From Methyloceanibacter sp. (GTDB taxonomy: Bacteria > Pseudomonadota > Alphaproteobacteria > Rhizobiales > Methyloligellaceae): DNA of 52,779 nucleotides. Numbering within the stretch: position 1 is the first letter of the stretch; each line of letters opens with the position of its first letter. Positions 46,298-52,779 of the stretch are shown one piece after another. Both the position numbers and the translations under genes were made by a program. The notes under the pieces are model-generated. The model was not told where the DNA came from. It ran no database searches and worked only from the letters and a program-made list of their open reading frames with translations. The stretch is from positions 1 to 52,779 of the forward strand of contig JAGPVD010000016.1 in the NCBI GenBank assembly GCA_018067145.1, read 5' to 3'.

Positions 46298-48055
46298 ATG
46301 ATAATTTCCAGAACACTGCGGAGACTGGCGGGGAAATATCTTCTTTTTGTCGCGATCTTTGCAGCACCTGTGGCCTACGCAGAAGTGATCTCCGCTGGAA
46401 ACGGCGATGCTGATCCTGGCACTCTTCTTGGCAATTATCTTTCCGGGCGTGTGGCGCGCGGCAGTCATGACACGGTGGCCGCAGCGGACTTCTATTCCAA
46501 GGCGCTGGCTGGCGACCCCGAGAATGAACTCATCCTGAAGCAGACCTTTCTGCTTGAGACGGCGTCTGCCCATTGGGGCCGCGCCATCGAGCTGGCCAAA
46601 GTTCTCGTCAATGTCGAGCCATCGGATCGCGTCGCTCAGTTTTTGCTTGGGCTCGATGCCTTCAAGCGCGGCGACTACAAGGATGCCGAGAAATATTTCA
46701 CCGCGGGCCGCCAGGGCCCCATCGCCGACCTCACTTCGACTCTTGCGCGCGCCTGGGTGCAGGAGGCTGCGGGCAAGCACAGTGAGGCAATCGCTACTCT
46801 GGATAGTTTGAGCAACGCCGACTGGGCCCAGTACTATCAGCGCTATCACCGCGCCCTCATCGCCGATGTCGCCGGCCGGCATCAGCTGGCGCGTGAGGCC
46901 TATACGGAAGCCTTCAAGCGAAATCCGACCACACTCAGAGTCGCCGACGCTTTTGCGCGCCATGCGATCAACGCCAATGACCGGGAGTTGGCCGTCGCGA
47001 CGATTAAGACTCATATGGCCAAGGCGGCGCCCCATCCTTTGTCCGAAGCGCTGCTTGAGCAGATAGAGAACGGGGAAAACCCTTCGTTGATTGTCGCCAA
47101 TGCAACCGCCGGTCTCGCTGAGGTGTTTTATGGCATCGGTGATGCGCTTGCCGGCGAGGGCGGCCTCGACATGGGCATCATCTTCCTGCAATTCGCGCTC
47201 TATCTTGAACCTGACTTCATGCTCGCTCATATCGCGCTTGCCGAGGCTTACGAGGTCGCCAAGAAATACGACGCCCAGATCGCGACCTTCGATCGGATAC
47301 CCGAGGACTCGCCGCTCTGGATCAATATTCAAATTCAGAAGGGCTTCGCTCTGAATGCCTTGGAGCGGGTCGACGAGTCCCAGGCGCTGCTTGAGGCGCT
47401 CATCGCGAAAAACCCGGATGACATCCGTCCCCTCGATGCGCTCGGCAACGTCCTGCGCGCCCATGAGCGTTACGACGAGGCGCTCAAATATTACTCGCGT
47501 GCGGTCGACCTCATTGACGAGCCGACCAAGGGCAATTGGGCGCTGTATTATTCGCGTGGCGTCAGCAACGAGCGGCTGAAGGATTGGCCCGCCGCGGAAG
47601 CCGATTTTGAGCAGGCGCTTGAACTGGCTCCGGACGAGTCGCTGATCCTGAACTATCTCGGCTATTCGTGGGTCGACCAGGGGCTGAACCTTGACCAGGC
47701 CATGGACTACATCCGCAAGGCGGTGAAGCTGAAGCCGGATGACGGTTATTATGTCGATAGCCTGGGCTGGGCTTACTACCGCCTGGGCAACATGCCGGAG
47801 GCGGTTGAGCAGTTGGAACGGGCGGTTGAACTGCGGCCCGACGACCCGATCATCAACGACCATCTTGGCGACGCTTACTGGCGGATCGGACGGAAGCTCG
47901 AAGCGAAATATCAATGGGAACAATCATTGACGCTGAAGCCGGAGGACGATCTGGTCGTCTTGCTGAAGGAAAAGATCGTTTCGGGTCTGAAGGAGTCCGC
48001 CGAGACCAAGGCGGCGGACCGCACCACCCACGCGGACCAGAAGACGTCGCAATAA
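46298..48055 (+). CDS. Tetratricopeptide repeat protein
   Basis: This 585-residue protein has a signal-like start (LAGKYLLFVAIFAAPVAYAEV) and is almost entirely TPR-type helical repeats from about residue 65 to 555. Good repeats are LGLDAFKRGDYKDAEKYFTA (about 124), PLDALGNVLRAHERYDEALK (about 378), WPAAEADFEQALELAPDESL (about 430) and DSLGWAYYRLGNMPEAVEQL (about 485). Such proteins are exported scaffolds for protein complexes and often lie beside ETF-QO and ispE in this order; a role in envelope assembly is inferred only from domain type. No enzyme motif is present. It ends 61 bases before ispE. Confidence 0.9.
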   Translation: MIISRTLRRLAGKYLLFVAIFAAPVAYAEVISAGNGDADPGTLLGNYLSGRVARGSHDTVAAADFYSKALAGDPENELILKQTFLLETASAHWGRAIELAKVLVNVEPSDRVAQFLLGLDAFKRGDYKDAEKYFTAGRQGPIADLTSTLARAWVQEAAGKHSEAIATLDSLSNADWAQYYQRYHRALIADVAGRHQLAREAYTEAFKRNPTTLRVADAFARHAINANDRELAVATIKTHMAKAAPHPLSEALLEQIENGENPSLIVANATAGLAEVFYGIGDALAGEGGLDMGIIFLQFALYLEPDFMLAHIALAEAYEVAKKYDAQIATFDRIPEDSPLWINIQIQKGFALNALERVDESQALLEALIAKNPDDIRPLDALGNVLRAHERYDEALKYYSRAVDLIDEPTKGNWALYYSRGVSNERLKDWPAAEADFEQALELAPDESLILNYLGYSWVDQGLNLDQAMDYIRKAVKLKPDDGYYVDSLGWAYYRLGNMPEAVEQLERAVELRPDDPIINDHLGDAYWRIGRKLEAKYQWEQSLTLKPEDDLVVLLKEKIVSGLKESAETKAADRTTHADQKTSQ

Positions 48056-48116
48056 GCGCGCTCCAACCAATTCTCCGTCGTAGTCTGGACAGTGTCTCAC
48101 GCCTGGTGTCATCGCC

Positions 48117-49004
48117 ATGACTGCGCTTCGCGATATCGCCTGGGCCAAGCTCAATCTCACGTTGGAAGTGTTGGTTCGCCGGGCCGACGGCTTCCATGAG
48201 TTGAACAGTCTTGTTGCCTTTGCCGGCGTAGGTGACACCGTCGAGCTTGAGCCAGAAGACGCTCTCGATCTTAAGGTCGAAGGGCCGTTCGCGACGGCGC
48301 TTGATGGCGGCAATCTCATCCTGAACGCGGCTGAAGCCGCTAAGGCCCAATCGCCTGGACTCACCCTCGGGCGCTTTCGGCTGTTCAAGAACTTACCCGT
48401 CGCTGCTGGGCTCGGCGGCGGCTCAGCCGATGCCGCCGCTGCTTTGCGGCTCATAATTCGCGCCAATCAAGAGGTATTGAGTGAAGCTGCCATGGCTGAT
48501 CTGGCGCCGGTTCTCGGTTCCGATGTTGCGGTTTGTTTTGGCAGCAAAGCGGCCCTCATCACGGGGCGCGGCGAGCTGGTTACTCCCGTGCGCGGCTTCC
48601 CGTCATGCGGCGTGGTGCTCGCCAATCCAGGGCTCCCACTCTCCACCGCCGATGTCTATGGCGCGCTCGATGTCCCGCCGCTGGAGCTACCGTCGCAAAG
48701 CTCGGGTCCGCTCGACTTTGCCGGGGATTTCGACAAGCTCCTGGACTATGTGAGCCCGCGCGGCAACGACCTCGAAGCTGTTGCCATGTTGCTTGCGCCT
48801 GAAGTTGGCGATGTGCTCGCCACGCTCCGCACGCTGGAAGACGCGCGCCTCGTCAGGTTGTCGGGCAGTGGTCCAACCTGCTTTGCTGTGTTTGCTACAC
48901 CTCGCCAGGCGCTTAGCGCCGCCGCCGCGCTGGCGGACAGCAGGCCGGACTGGTGGATCGCCGCGAGCTCGCTTGGCAATCCTGAGAACGACAGTAGGAC
49001 TTAG
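48117..49004 (+). CDS. ispE: 4-diphosphocytidyl-2-C-methyl-D-erythritol kinase
   Basis: This 295-residue GHMP kinase phosphorylates CDP-ME in the MEP pathway, upstream of IspH (22895-23887). The substrate-binding AWAKLNLTLEVLVRRADGFH (about 8-28) and the ATP loop KNLPVAAGLGGGSADAAAAL near residue 88 are typical, and VRLSGSGPTCFAVFATP near 246 is the third motif. The C-terminus is of normal length. ATG 48117 is the only sensible start. It follows the TPR gene and converges with the polyprenyl synthase gene (9 bases between stops), with which it shares isoprenoid metabolism. Confidence 0.96.
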   Translation: MTALRDIAWAKLNLTLEVLVRRADGFHELNSLVAFAGVGDTVELEPEDALDLKVEGPFATALDGGNLILNAAEAAKAQSPGLTLGRFRLFKNLPVAAGLGGGSADAAAALRLIIRANQEVLSEAAMADLAPVLGSDVAVCFGSKAALITGRGELVTPVRGFPSCGVVLANPGLPLSTADVYGALDVPPLELPSQSSGPLDFAGDFDKLLDYVSPRGNDLEAVAMLLAPEVGDVLATLRTLEDARLVRLSGSGPTCFAVFATPRQALSAAAALADSRPDWWIAASSLGNPENDSRT

Positions 49005-49013
49005 CCAGAAACC

Positions 49014-50138
49014 CTAGAAGGGACGGTCGACCGAAAACTCGATGGCTTCGAGTAGGGCCGACTTGATCTCGCAATCGGGGAAGATGGCGAGCGCGTCGCG
49101 GGAGATAGCGCCGTAGTGGCGGGCACGATCCATGGTGTCGGCGAGTGCGTTGTGGCGCACGAGCAAGTTGATGGCTTTGTCGAGATCGTCATCGCCAATA
49201 TTGCCTCCTTTCAGGGTTCGCTCCCAGAACGCCCGCTCTTCTCCGTTGCCGCGCCGGTAACACAGCACGACGGGCAACGTGACCTTGCCTTCGCGGAAAT
49301 CGTCGCCGACAGTCTTGCCTAGCAGTTCCTGTTGGCCCGAATAGTCGAGCGCGTCGTCCACGAGCTGGAAGGCAATGCCGAGATTGCGTCCGTAAGAGCG
49401 CAAGGCCGCAGCTTCTGACTTCGGGCGATCGGCGACAATCGCGCCGACTTCCGCTGCCGCCGAGAACAGCGCCGCCGTCTTCGCTTCGATCACCGCGAGA
49501 TAGTCGTCTTCGGTGGTCTCGGTGTTGTTGGCGGTCATGAGCTGCATCACTTCACCCTCGGCGATGATCGCCGCCGCGTTCGACAGAATGCGCAAAGCGT
49601 CGAGCGAGCCGACATCCACCATCATTTTGAAGGCCTGGCCGAGTAGGTAGTCGCCGACCAGCACGCTCGCCTCGTTGCCCCAGAGGAGCCGTGCCGCGAT
49701 CTTGCCCCGGCGAAGATTGCTCTCGTCCACCACGTCGTCATGCAGCAGCGTGGCGGTATGCATGAACTCGACGCTGGCCGCGAGCTGAACATGGCCTTCG
49801 CCGCCATAGCCGCACATCTTCGCTGCGGCGAGGGTCAGCATGGGGCGCAGGCGCTTGCCGCCGGAATCAATCAAATGCCGGGCTAGCTCGGGGATCAGGT
49901 CGACATTGGAGCGGGCGCGGTCGAGGATGATGCGGTTGACACGAGCCATGTCCTCCTCGACAAGCGCGATGAGCGGCGCAAGGCTCGCTTTCGGGTCCCG
50001 CGAGCCGGAAAGTTTGACGACAACTCCCAAGGGTAGGGTCTCCTTCAGTGCCGGAAGGTCTTCGTTTGAAGGATATTGTCGGCGGACGGCTGCGAAGGTC
50101 AAGGCGCTTGGCGCCTTGAGATCAATGGACAGGGGCAT
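49014..50138 (-). CDS. Long-chain polyprenyl diphosphate synthase
   Basis: This 374-residue enzyme makes the isoprenoid side chain for ubiquinone. The first aspartate-rich motif is TATLLHDDVVDESNLRRGK near residue 130, with the second in IAFQLVDDALDYSG near 257. GGKRLRPMLTLAAAKMCG (about 93) and VLVGDYLLGQAFKMM (about 163) agree with IspB-type octaprenyl or decaprenyl synthases; the size of the residue before the first motif, which sets chain length, was not determined. The N-terminus is about 40 residues longer than in IspB of E. coli. It is divergent from DUF2007, with 8 bases between their starts. Confidence 0.93.
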   Translation of the reverse strand: MPLSIDLKAPSALTFAAVRRQYPSNEDLPALKETLPLGVVVKLSGSRDPKASLAPLIALVEEDMARVNRIILDRARSNVDLIPELARHLIDSGGKRLRPMLTLAAAKMCGYGGEGHVQLAASVEFMHTATLLHDDVVDESNLRRGKIAARLLWGNEASVLVGDYLLGQAFKMMVDVGSLDALRILSNAAAIIAEGEVMQLMTANNTETTEDDYLAVIEAKTAALFSAAAEVGAIVADRPKSEAAALRSYGRNLGIAFQLVDDALDYSGQQELLGKTVGDDFREGKVTLPVVLCYRRGNGEERAFWERTLKGGNIGDDDLDKAINLLVRHNALADTMDRARHYGAISRDALAIFPDCEIKSALLEAIEFSVDRPF

Positions 50139-50146
50139 AGTGAGGC

Positions 50147-50380
50147 ATGAAAGAGCTGTTGCGCACGAACGACGCGGTGCTTCTGTCCTTTGTCAGCTCC
50201 TTGCTGGACGAGGCCGGGTTCGCCTTCATCGTTCTCGATACCAATATGAGTGTGATGGAAGGTTCGATCGGGATTCTGCCGCGTCGCGTTCTGGTCGAGG
50301 AAGATCGTCTCGATCAAGCGCGCCGTGTGCTCACCAAGGCCGGTGTCGGCGATGACATCACTGAAGACAAAAAAAGCTAA
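50147..50380 (+). CDS. DUF2007 small protein
   Basis: This is a 77-residue cytoplasmic protein with the DUF2007 pattern MKELLRTNDAVLLSFVSSLL, AGFAFIVLDTNMSVMEGS and RVLVEEDRLDQARRVLTKAG. The fold is a small alpha-beta ferredoxin-like domain related to ACT-like signal transduction units, of unknown function. It starts 8 bases from the divergent polyprenyl synthase gene. Its last 29 bases overlap the start of the TrmN6-like gene in another frame, so the two are translationally coupled, as often seen for this pair. Confidence 0.9.
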   Translation: MKELLRTNDAVLLSFVSSLLDEAGFAFIVLDTNMSVMEGSIGILPRRVLVEEDRLDQARRVLTKAGVGDDITEDKKS

Positions 50381-51149
50381 TCCCTCCAGGGGTAAAGCCG
50401 GCACGACCACCGACGATTTTCTCGACGGACGCTTGAGCATCGTCCAGCTGCGCGCCGGTCACCGTGTTGGTGGCGATGCCGTGTTCCTGGCCGCCGCCGT
50501 TCCAGCAAAGGCGGGCGAGCGTGTGCTTGAGGCCGGCACCGGAGTCGGTGTGGCCGGGCTTTGCCTGCTGACGCGGGTCTCTAAGCTGAATGTAACCGCG
50601 GTCGAGATCGACGCGGAGCTCTGCGTGCTTGCTGACAGCAACGCTGCGCGGAATGGCTTTACTGAACAATTCAAAGTGATCGAGGCGGACGTCACCGCGC
50701 AAGCCAAGGTCCTAAGTGCCGCCGGTCTTATCCGCGAAGGCTACGACCACGTCATCGCCAATCCGCCCTTCTATGCCGATGGCGATGTCCGTGCAGCGCC
50801 CGATGCCGCCCGCGCGGTAGCCCATGTCATGGAGCCCGACGGGCTTGGCGACTGGGTGCGGTTTCTCACCTCCATGGCCGCACCGAAGGGGCGCCTCACA
50901 TTGATCCATCGGGCAGAGTGTTTGGGCGAAATCCTCGACCTGCTACAGGGCCGGTTCGGCGATGTCGCAATCTTCCCGCTCTTCCCCAAGACAGGCGACC
51001 CCGCCGCGCGCGTCATCGTGCAAGGCCGCAAAGGGAGCCGCGCCAGCTCACGGCTTCTGGCGGGGCTTGTGCTGCATGGGCCCGACGGCGCGCATTCGGC
51101 GGACTCCGAAGCTGTCCTGCGCGGCGGCAAGGCGCTTCACCTGGGCTGA
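50352..51149 (+). CDS. tRNA1(Val) (adenine(37)-N6)-methyltransferase-like
   Basis: This is a 265-residue SAM-dependent methyltransferase of the TrmN6/YfiC type. DDFLDGRLSIVQLRAGHRVG (about 21) and ERVLEAGTGVGVAGLCLL (about 55) start the SAM-binding domain. The N6-adenine-type catalytic motif is YDHVIANPPFYADGDV near residue 132, and LSRVSKLNV-like LLTRVSKLNVTAVEIDAEL gives the acidic ribose ligand. RASSRLLAGLVLHG near 233 is a family C-terminus. It would methylate A37 of tRNA-Val in E. coli terms; the exact tRNA here is unknown. ATG 50352 overlaps DUF2007. It ends just before the terminator of the convergent small secreted protein gene. Confidence 0.88.
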   Translation: MTSLKTKKANPSRGKAGTTTDDFLDGRLSIVQLRAGHRVGGDAVFLAAAVPAKAGERVLEAGTGVGVAGLCLLTRVSKLNVTAVEIDAELCVLADSNAARNGFTEQFKVIEADVTAQAKVLSAAGLIREGYDHVIANPPFYADGDVRAAPDAARAVAHVMEPDGLGDWVRFLTSMAAPKGRLTLIHRAECLGEILDLLQGRFGDVAIFPLFPKTGDPAARVIVQGRKGSRASSRLLAGLVLHGPDGAHSADSEAVLRGGKALHLG

Positions 51150-51151
51150 AC

Positions 51152-51195
51152 AAAAAAAGGAAGGGCCGCCGCCCGGGGGGAGTGGGCGGCGGCCC
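51152..51195 (-). terminator. Intrinsic terminator, 12-bp perfect GC stem
   Basis: GGGCCGCCGCCC (51163-51174) pairs perfectly with GGGCGGCGGCCC (51184-51195) around a 9-base loop. On the minus strand it is followed by TTCC and seven T (51158-51152). It ends transcripts of the His/Gly-rich gene and may also stop plus-strand transcripts from the TrmN6-like gene. Confidence 0.85.
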
Positions 51196-51244
51196 TCTTA
51201 GGCCCGAGGGTGAGGAGAGAGAGCTCTCGGGCGAGCAAGGCCGG

Positions 51245-51619
51245 CTAGTAGCAGACCTTGACGTCACGCTTGACCCACTTGAAGTAGGCGTTGCCACGGC
51301 GGTCCCAGACCTTGACGCGGTCCGGCTTGGGCTCGTAGTGGCAGCTTGGCGCATACCAGGAATGGTTGGGCCAGAAGTAATTGAATTTGCTGTATTTAGA
51401 GTGCTTGTAATGGCCGTGTCCGCCGCCGTGATGGCGGTGATGTTTGGTGTGGCCACTATGCTTGCCGCCATGGCCGTTGTGCTGTCCGTGATAGCCACCG
51501 TAGCCACCGTAGCCACCGTAGCCACCATGTCCGCCAAACCCGCCTTTGGCGTTGGCGGCAGTGGCGCCCATTGCCGCGAAGGCCAAAACGGCGGCGGCGA
51601 GAAGAGCTGTCTTCAACAT
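51245..51619 (-). CDS. Small secreted glycine/histidine-rich protein
   Basis: This is a 124-residue exported protein. The signal peptide is LKTALLAAAVLAFAAMGATA. The mature N-half is low complexity, built from GGY units (GGFGGHGGYGGYGGYGGYHG) then HGG/KHH units (HNGHGGKHSGHTKHHRHHG), with over a dozen histidines. The C-half is ordered-looking and rich in Tyr and Trp (KFNYFWPNHSWYAPSCHYEP, then VWDRRGNAYFKWVKRDVKVCY) with two cysteines. A metal-binding or surface-adhesive role is possible but no family is recognised. GGAGG lies about 10 bases before ATG 51619. A strong terminator follows it. The GGY part is encoded by 9-base tandem repeats. Confidence 0.82.
   Translation of the reverse strand: MLKTALLAAAVLAFAAMGATAANAKGGFGGHGGYGGYGGYGGYHGQHNGHGGKHSGHTKHHRHHGGGHGHYKHSKYSKFNYFWPNHSWYAPSCHYEPKPDRVKVWDRRGNAYFKWVKRDVKVCY
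51492..51527 (-). repeat. Four tandem 9-bp units encoding GGY repeats
   Basis: Plus-strand TAGCCACCG occurs at 51492, 51501 and 51510, and a fourth copy with a changed last base at 51519-51527. On the minus strand it encodes glycine-glycine-tyrosine units of the small secreted protein. The identical copies at DNA level suggest slippage, so copy number may vary between strains. Confidence 0.9.
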
Positions 51620-51777
51620 TGGTACTAGACCTCCACTTGGCGCATTTCCGCGCCGGTTCAGTTCGCAGCAGCGAGGCGTTGCCCCTCGGTCATGGTGCTG
51701 TTTTAGGAGGTCAGGGCTGAACCGAAGCTGAGCTGTCCATTCACTTGGGGTTCACGGAGACAGCCGGGAATTTGACC

Positions 51778-51811
51778 AAGAAAAAGGCCGCTCCCTTTTC
51801 AGGAAACGGCC
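51778..51811 (-). terminator. Intrinsic terminator of the Tyr/Arg-rich secreted protein gene
   Basis: On the minus strand GGCCGTTTCC (51811-51802) pairs with GGGAGCGGCC (51795-51786) through ten pairs, two of them G-U, around TGAAAA. TTTTTCTT follows (51785-51778). It lies 35 bases after the stop at 51847. Confidence 0.8.
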
Positions 51812-51846
51812 CTTTCGAACTTGATCGCGTTGGCGGTGTATCGCGC

Positions 51847-52107
51847 CTAATACCAGCCGCGATAGTAACGTCCACGCCAATAGGGGTAGTAGGCGTATGG
51901 ATAAGTCTTGGGGCGCCGATAAGCGCGGCCATAGGTGCGGCGTGGTGCGTAGTAGCCGTAGCGCGGCCCGACTTGGACACTAACACCGGGTCCCCATCCG
52001 CGCGCCGCCCTGCGGCGCCATCCGGCGTCGGCTGGCTGCGGCACCAAAGAGACAAAGGTGAGCGCGAACGCCCCGACCGCCAGCGACATGATCGCAAACT
52101 TCTTCAT
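51847..52107 (-). CDS. Small secreted tyrosine/arginine-rich protein
   Basis: This is an 86-residue exported protein. The signal peptide is KKFAIMSLAVGAFALTFVSL, followed by PQPADAG. The rest is strongly basic and aromatic: GWRRRAARGWGPGVSVQVGP, then repeated Arg-Tyr pairs ending YYPYWRGRYYRGWY. Small envelope proteins of this composition are common in Hyphomicrobiales, without known function. ATG 52107 is chosen because AGGAGG lies 7 bases upstream; ATG 52113 is in frame two codons before. It is next to the His/Gly-rich gene with its own terminator between, and divergent from the S49 peptidase gene. Confidence 0.82.
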   Translation of the reverse strand: MKKFAIMSLAVGAFALTFVSLVPQPADAGWRRRAARGWGPGVSVQVGPRYGYYAPRRTYGRAYRRPKTYPYAYYPYWRGRYYRGWY

Positions 52108-52229
52108 TCCCATTCCTCCTGGTGGAGCGGCGCCAGAAATTAAGCGCGTGGCTATTAGGGCGCCCTTACGCTCACGCCAGTGACAAAGTATAGCAAGCGA
52201 ATTGGACGGGCCGATGTCCGCGCGTGCGA

Positions 52230-52274
52230 CGGCCTTAATAATAGACTTCGGCCTTGATAATACGCTTCGGCCTT
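52230..52274. repeat. Imperfect 19-bp tandem repeat upstream of the S49 gene
   Basis: CGGCCTTAATAATAGACTT (52230-52248) is repeated as CGGCCTTGATAATACGCTT (52249-52267) with three changes, and a third partial copy CGGCCTTG follows (52268-52275). It lies in the 240-base gap between the Tyr/Arg-rich gene and the S49 gene. It contains TATAAT-like words, so it may be a promoter or operator region. Confidence 0.6.
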
Positions 52275-52347
52275 GCCCCCCTCTGGCCTTTATTGGCACA
52301 GACTAGGAGGGGCAGTTTTGATTTTGGGTCTCTTAGAGGACAAACCG

Positions 52348-52779
52348 GTGAACAGCATGAGCAGTACGGCAAGCAAGGGTGGATCTCGCCCGTTCTGGAA
52401 GCGGTGCCTTCCGAAGTCCTGGACGAAGTCCAAACCGCTGGTCCCAGTGCTCCGGTTCAGCGGCGCTATCGGCATGGCTTCGCCGTTCCGGCCTGGTCTG
52501 TCGCTTGCCTCGGCGGCCGCGTCGATCGACAAAGCCTTCTCCATGCGTGGCGCTAAGGCCGTTGCCATCCAGATCAACTCGCCGGGTGGCTCTCCGGTCC
52601 AGTCGACGCTGATCTTTAAGCGCGTCAGGGCCTTGGCGGAGGAGAAGAACCTCAAAGTCTATGTATTCGCCGAGGACGTGGCTGCGTCCGGCGGTTACAT
52701 GCTGGCCTGTGCTGGCGATGAGATTTACGCCGACGAGAGCTCGATCATTGGCTCCATCGGCGTCATCAGCGCCTCCTTC
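52348..52779 (+). CDS. S49 family serine peptidase (SppA/SohB-like), 5' part
   Basis: This is the first 144 codons of a gene that runs off the window. The region reads PLVPVLRFSGAIGMASP near residue 28, then KAVAIQINSPGGSPVQS near 73, the oxyanion and substrate strand of S49 peptidases, and EDVAASGGYMLACAGDEIYA near 113, which contains the catalytic serine (ASGGY), followed by SSIIGSIGVISASF. No signal peptide or transmembrane start is seen, so it resembles cytoplasmic SohB-like or short SppA forms that cut membrane or signal-peptide remnants. GTG 52348 is chosen because AGAGGA lies 7 bases before it; ATG 52357 is 16 bases from it. It is divergent from the Tyr/Arg-rich gene. Confidence 0.9.
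   Translation, partial: MNSMSSTASKGGSRPFWKRCLPKSWTKSKPLVPVLRFSGAIGMASPFRPGLSLASAAASIDKAFSMRGAKAVAIQINSPGGSPVQSTLIFKRVRALAEEKNLKVYVFAEDVAASGGYMLACAGDEIYADESSIIGSIGVISASF

Overview
The window is one continuous, gene-dense, high-GC chromosomal segment of an alphaproteobacterium, most likely of the order Hyphomicrobiales (Rhizobiales). The indicators are a CcrM-type GANTC methylase, an IalB-family protein, a plant-type glutamate-cysteine ligase, paired b and b' ATP synthase subunits, and familiar alphaproteobacterial neighbourhoods (coxBA-ctaB-coxF-ctaG-coxC-DUF983-SURF1-thrC-M16; smc-dsbA-DUF721-mutY; ccrM-rnhB-radical SAM). Genus is not resolved. No tRNA, rRNA, CRISPR array, insertion sequence or prophage was seen.

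Layout. 1-1338 is the 3' end of a cytochrome bo3 quinol oxidase operon (cyoB'-cyoC-cyoD). 1510-5849 holds gshA, a DUF3108 protein, an unidentified membrane protein, a CBS-pair protein, a probable small RNA with its own promoter and terminator (about 5143-5243), and an IalB-like secreted protein. 6335-12774 is an aa3 cytochrome c oxidase cluster with heme O synthase and assembly factors, including a 47-residue CoxF-like membrane protein. 12861-19253 continues with thrC, an M16 peptidase, a GNAT acetyltransferase and a large membrane PAS-GGDEF-EAL protein with a degenerate GGDQF motif. 19239-23887 carries yqgE, a stand-alone DsbD-N-like protein, a peroxiredoxin and an ispH-thrB-rnhA operon.

24055-27967 is the least ordinary part. 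It holds a lipoprotein, a phosphodiester glycosidase-like protein, a secreted HExxH metalloprotease-like protein in an operon with a MerR/cobalamin-binding regulator that has CarH/LitR motifs, and a secreted VWA protein. I infer that this could be a B12- or light-responsive envelope module.

27978-30464 is the F0 ATP synthase operon (atpI-B-E-b'-b) on the minus strand with a good promoter. 30601-38507 holds smc, two DsbA-like proteins, DUF721, mutY and ccrM. 38651-44296 holds a hydrolase, rnhB, a radical SAM protein, a TIGR04283/TIGR04282 glycosyltransferase-like pair, the decayed C-terminus of an autotransporter, moaB and a family 4-like uracil-DNA glycosylase. 44479-52779 holds ETF-ubiquinone oxidoreductase, a TPR protein, ispE, a polyprenyl diphosphate synthase, DUF2007, a TrmN6-like methyltransferase, two small secreted low-complexity proteins, each followed by a terminator, and the start of an S49 peptidase.

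Functional themes are respiration and energy conservation (bo3, aa3, F0, ETF-QO, isoprenoid/quinone precursors), threonine synthesis (thrC, thrB), thiol and peroxide redox (gshA, DsbA pair, DsbD-N-like, peroxiredoxin), and genome maintenance (smc, mutY, UDG, rnhA, rnhB, ccrM). All functions are assigned by reading motifs; no database search was run.
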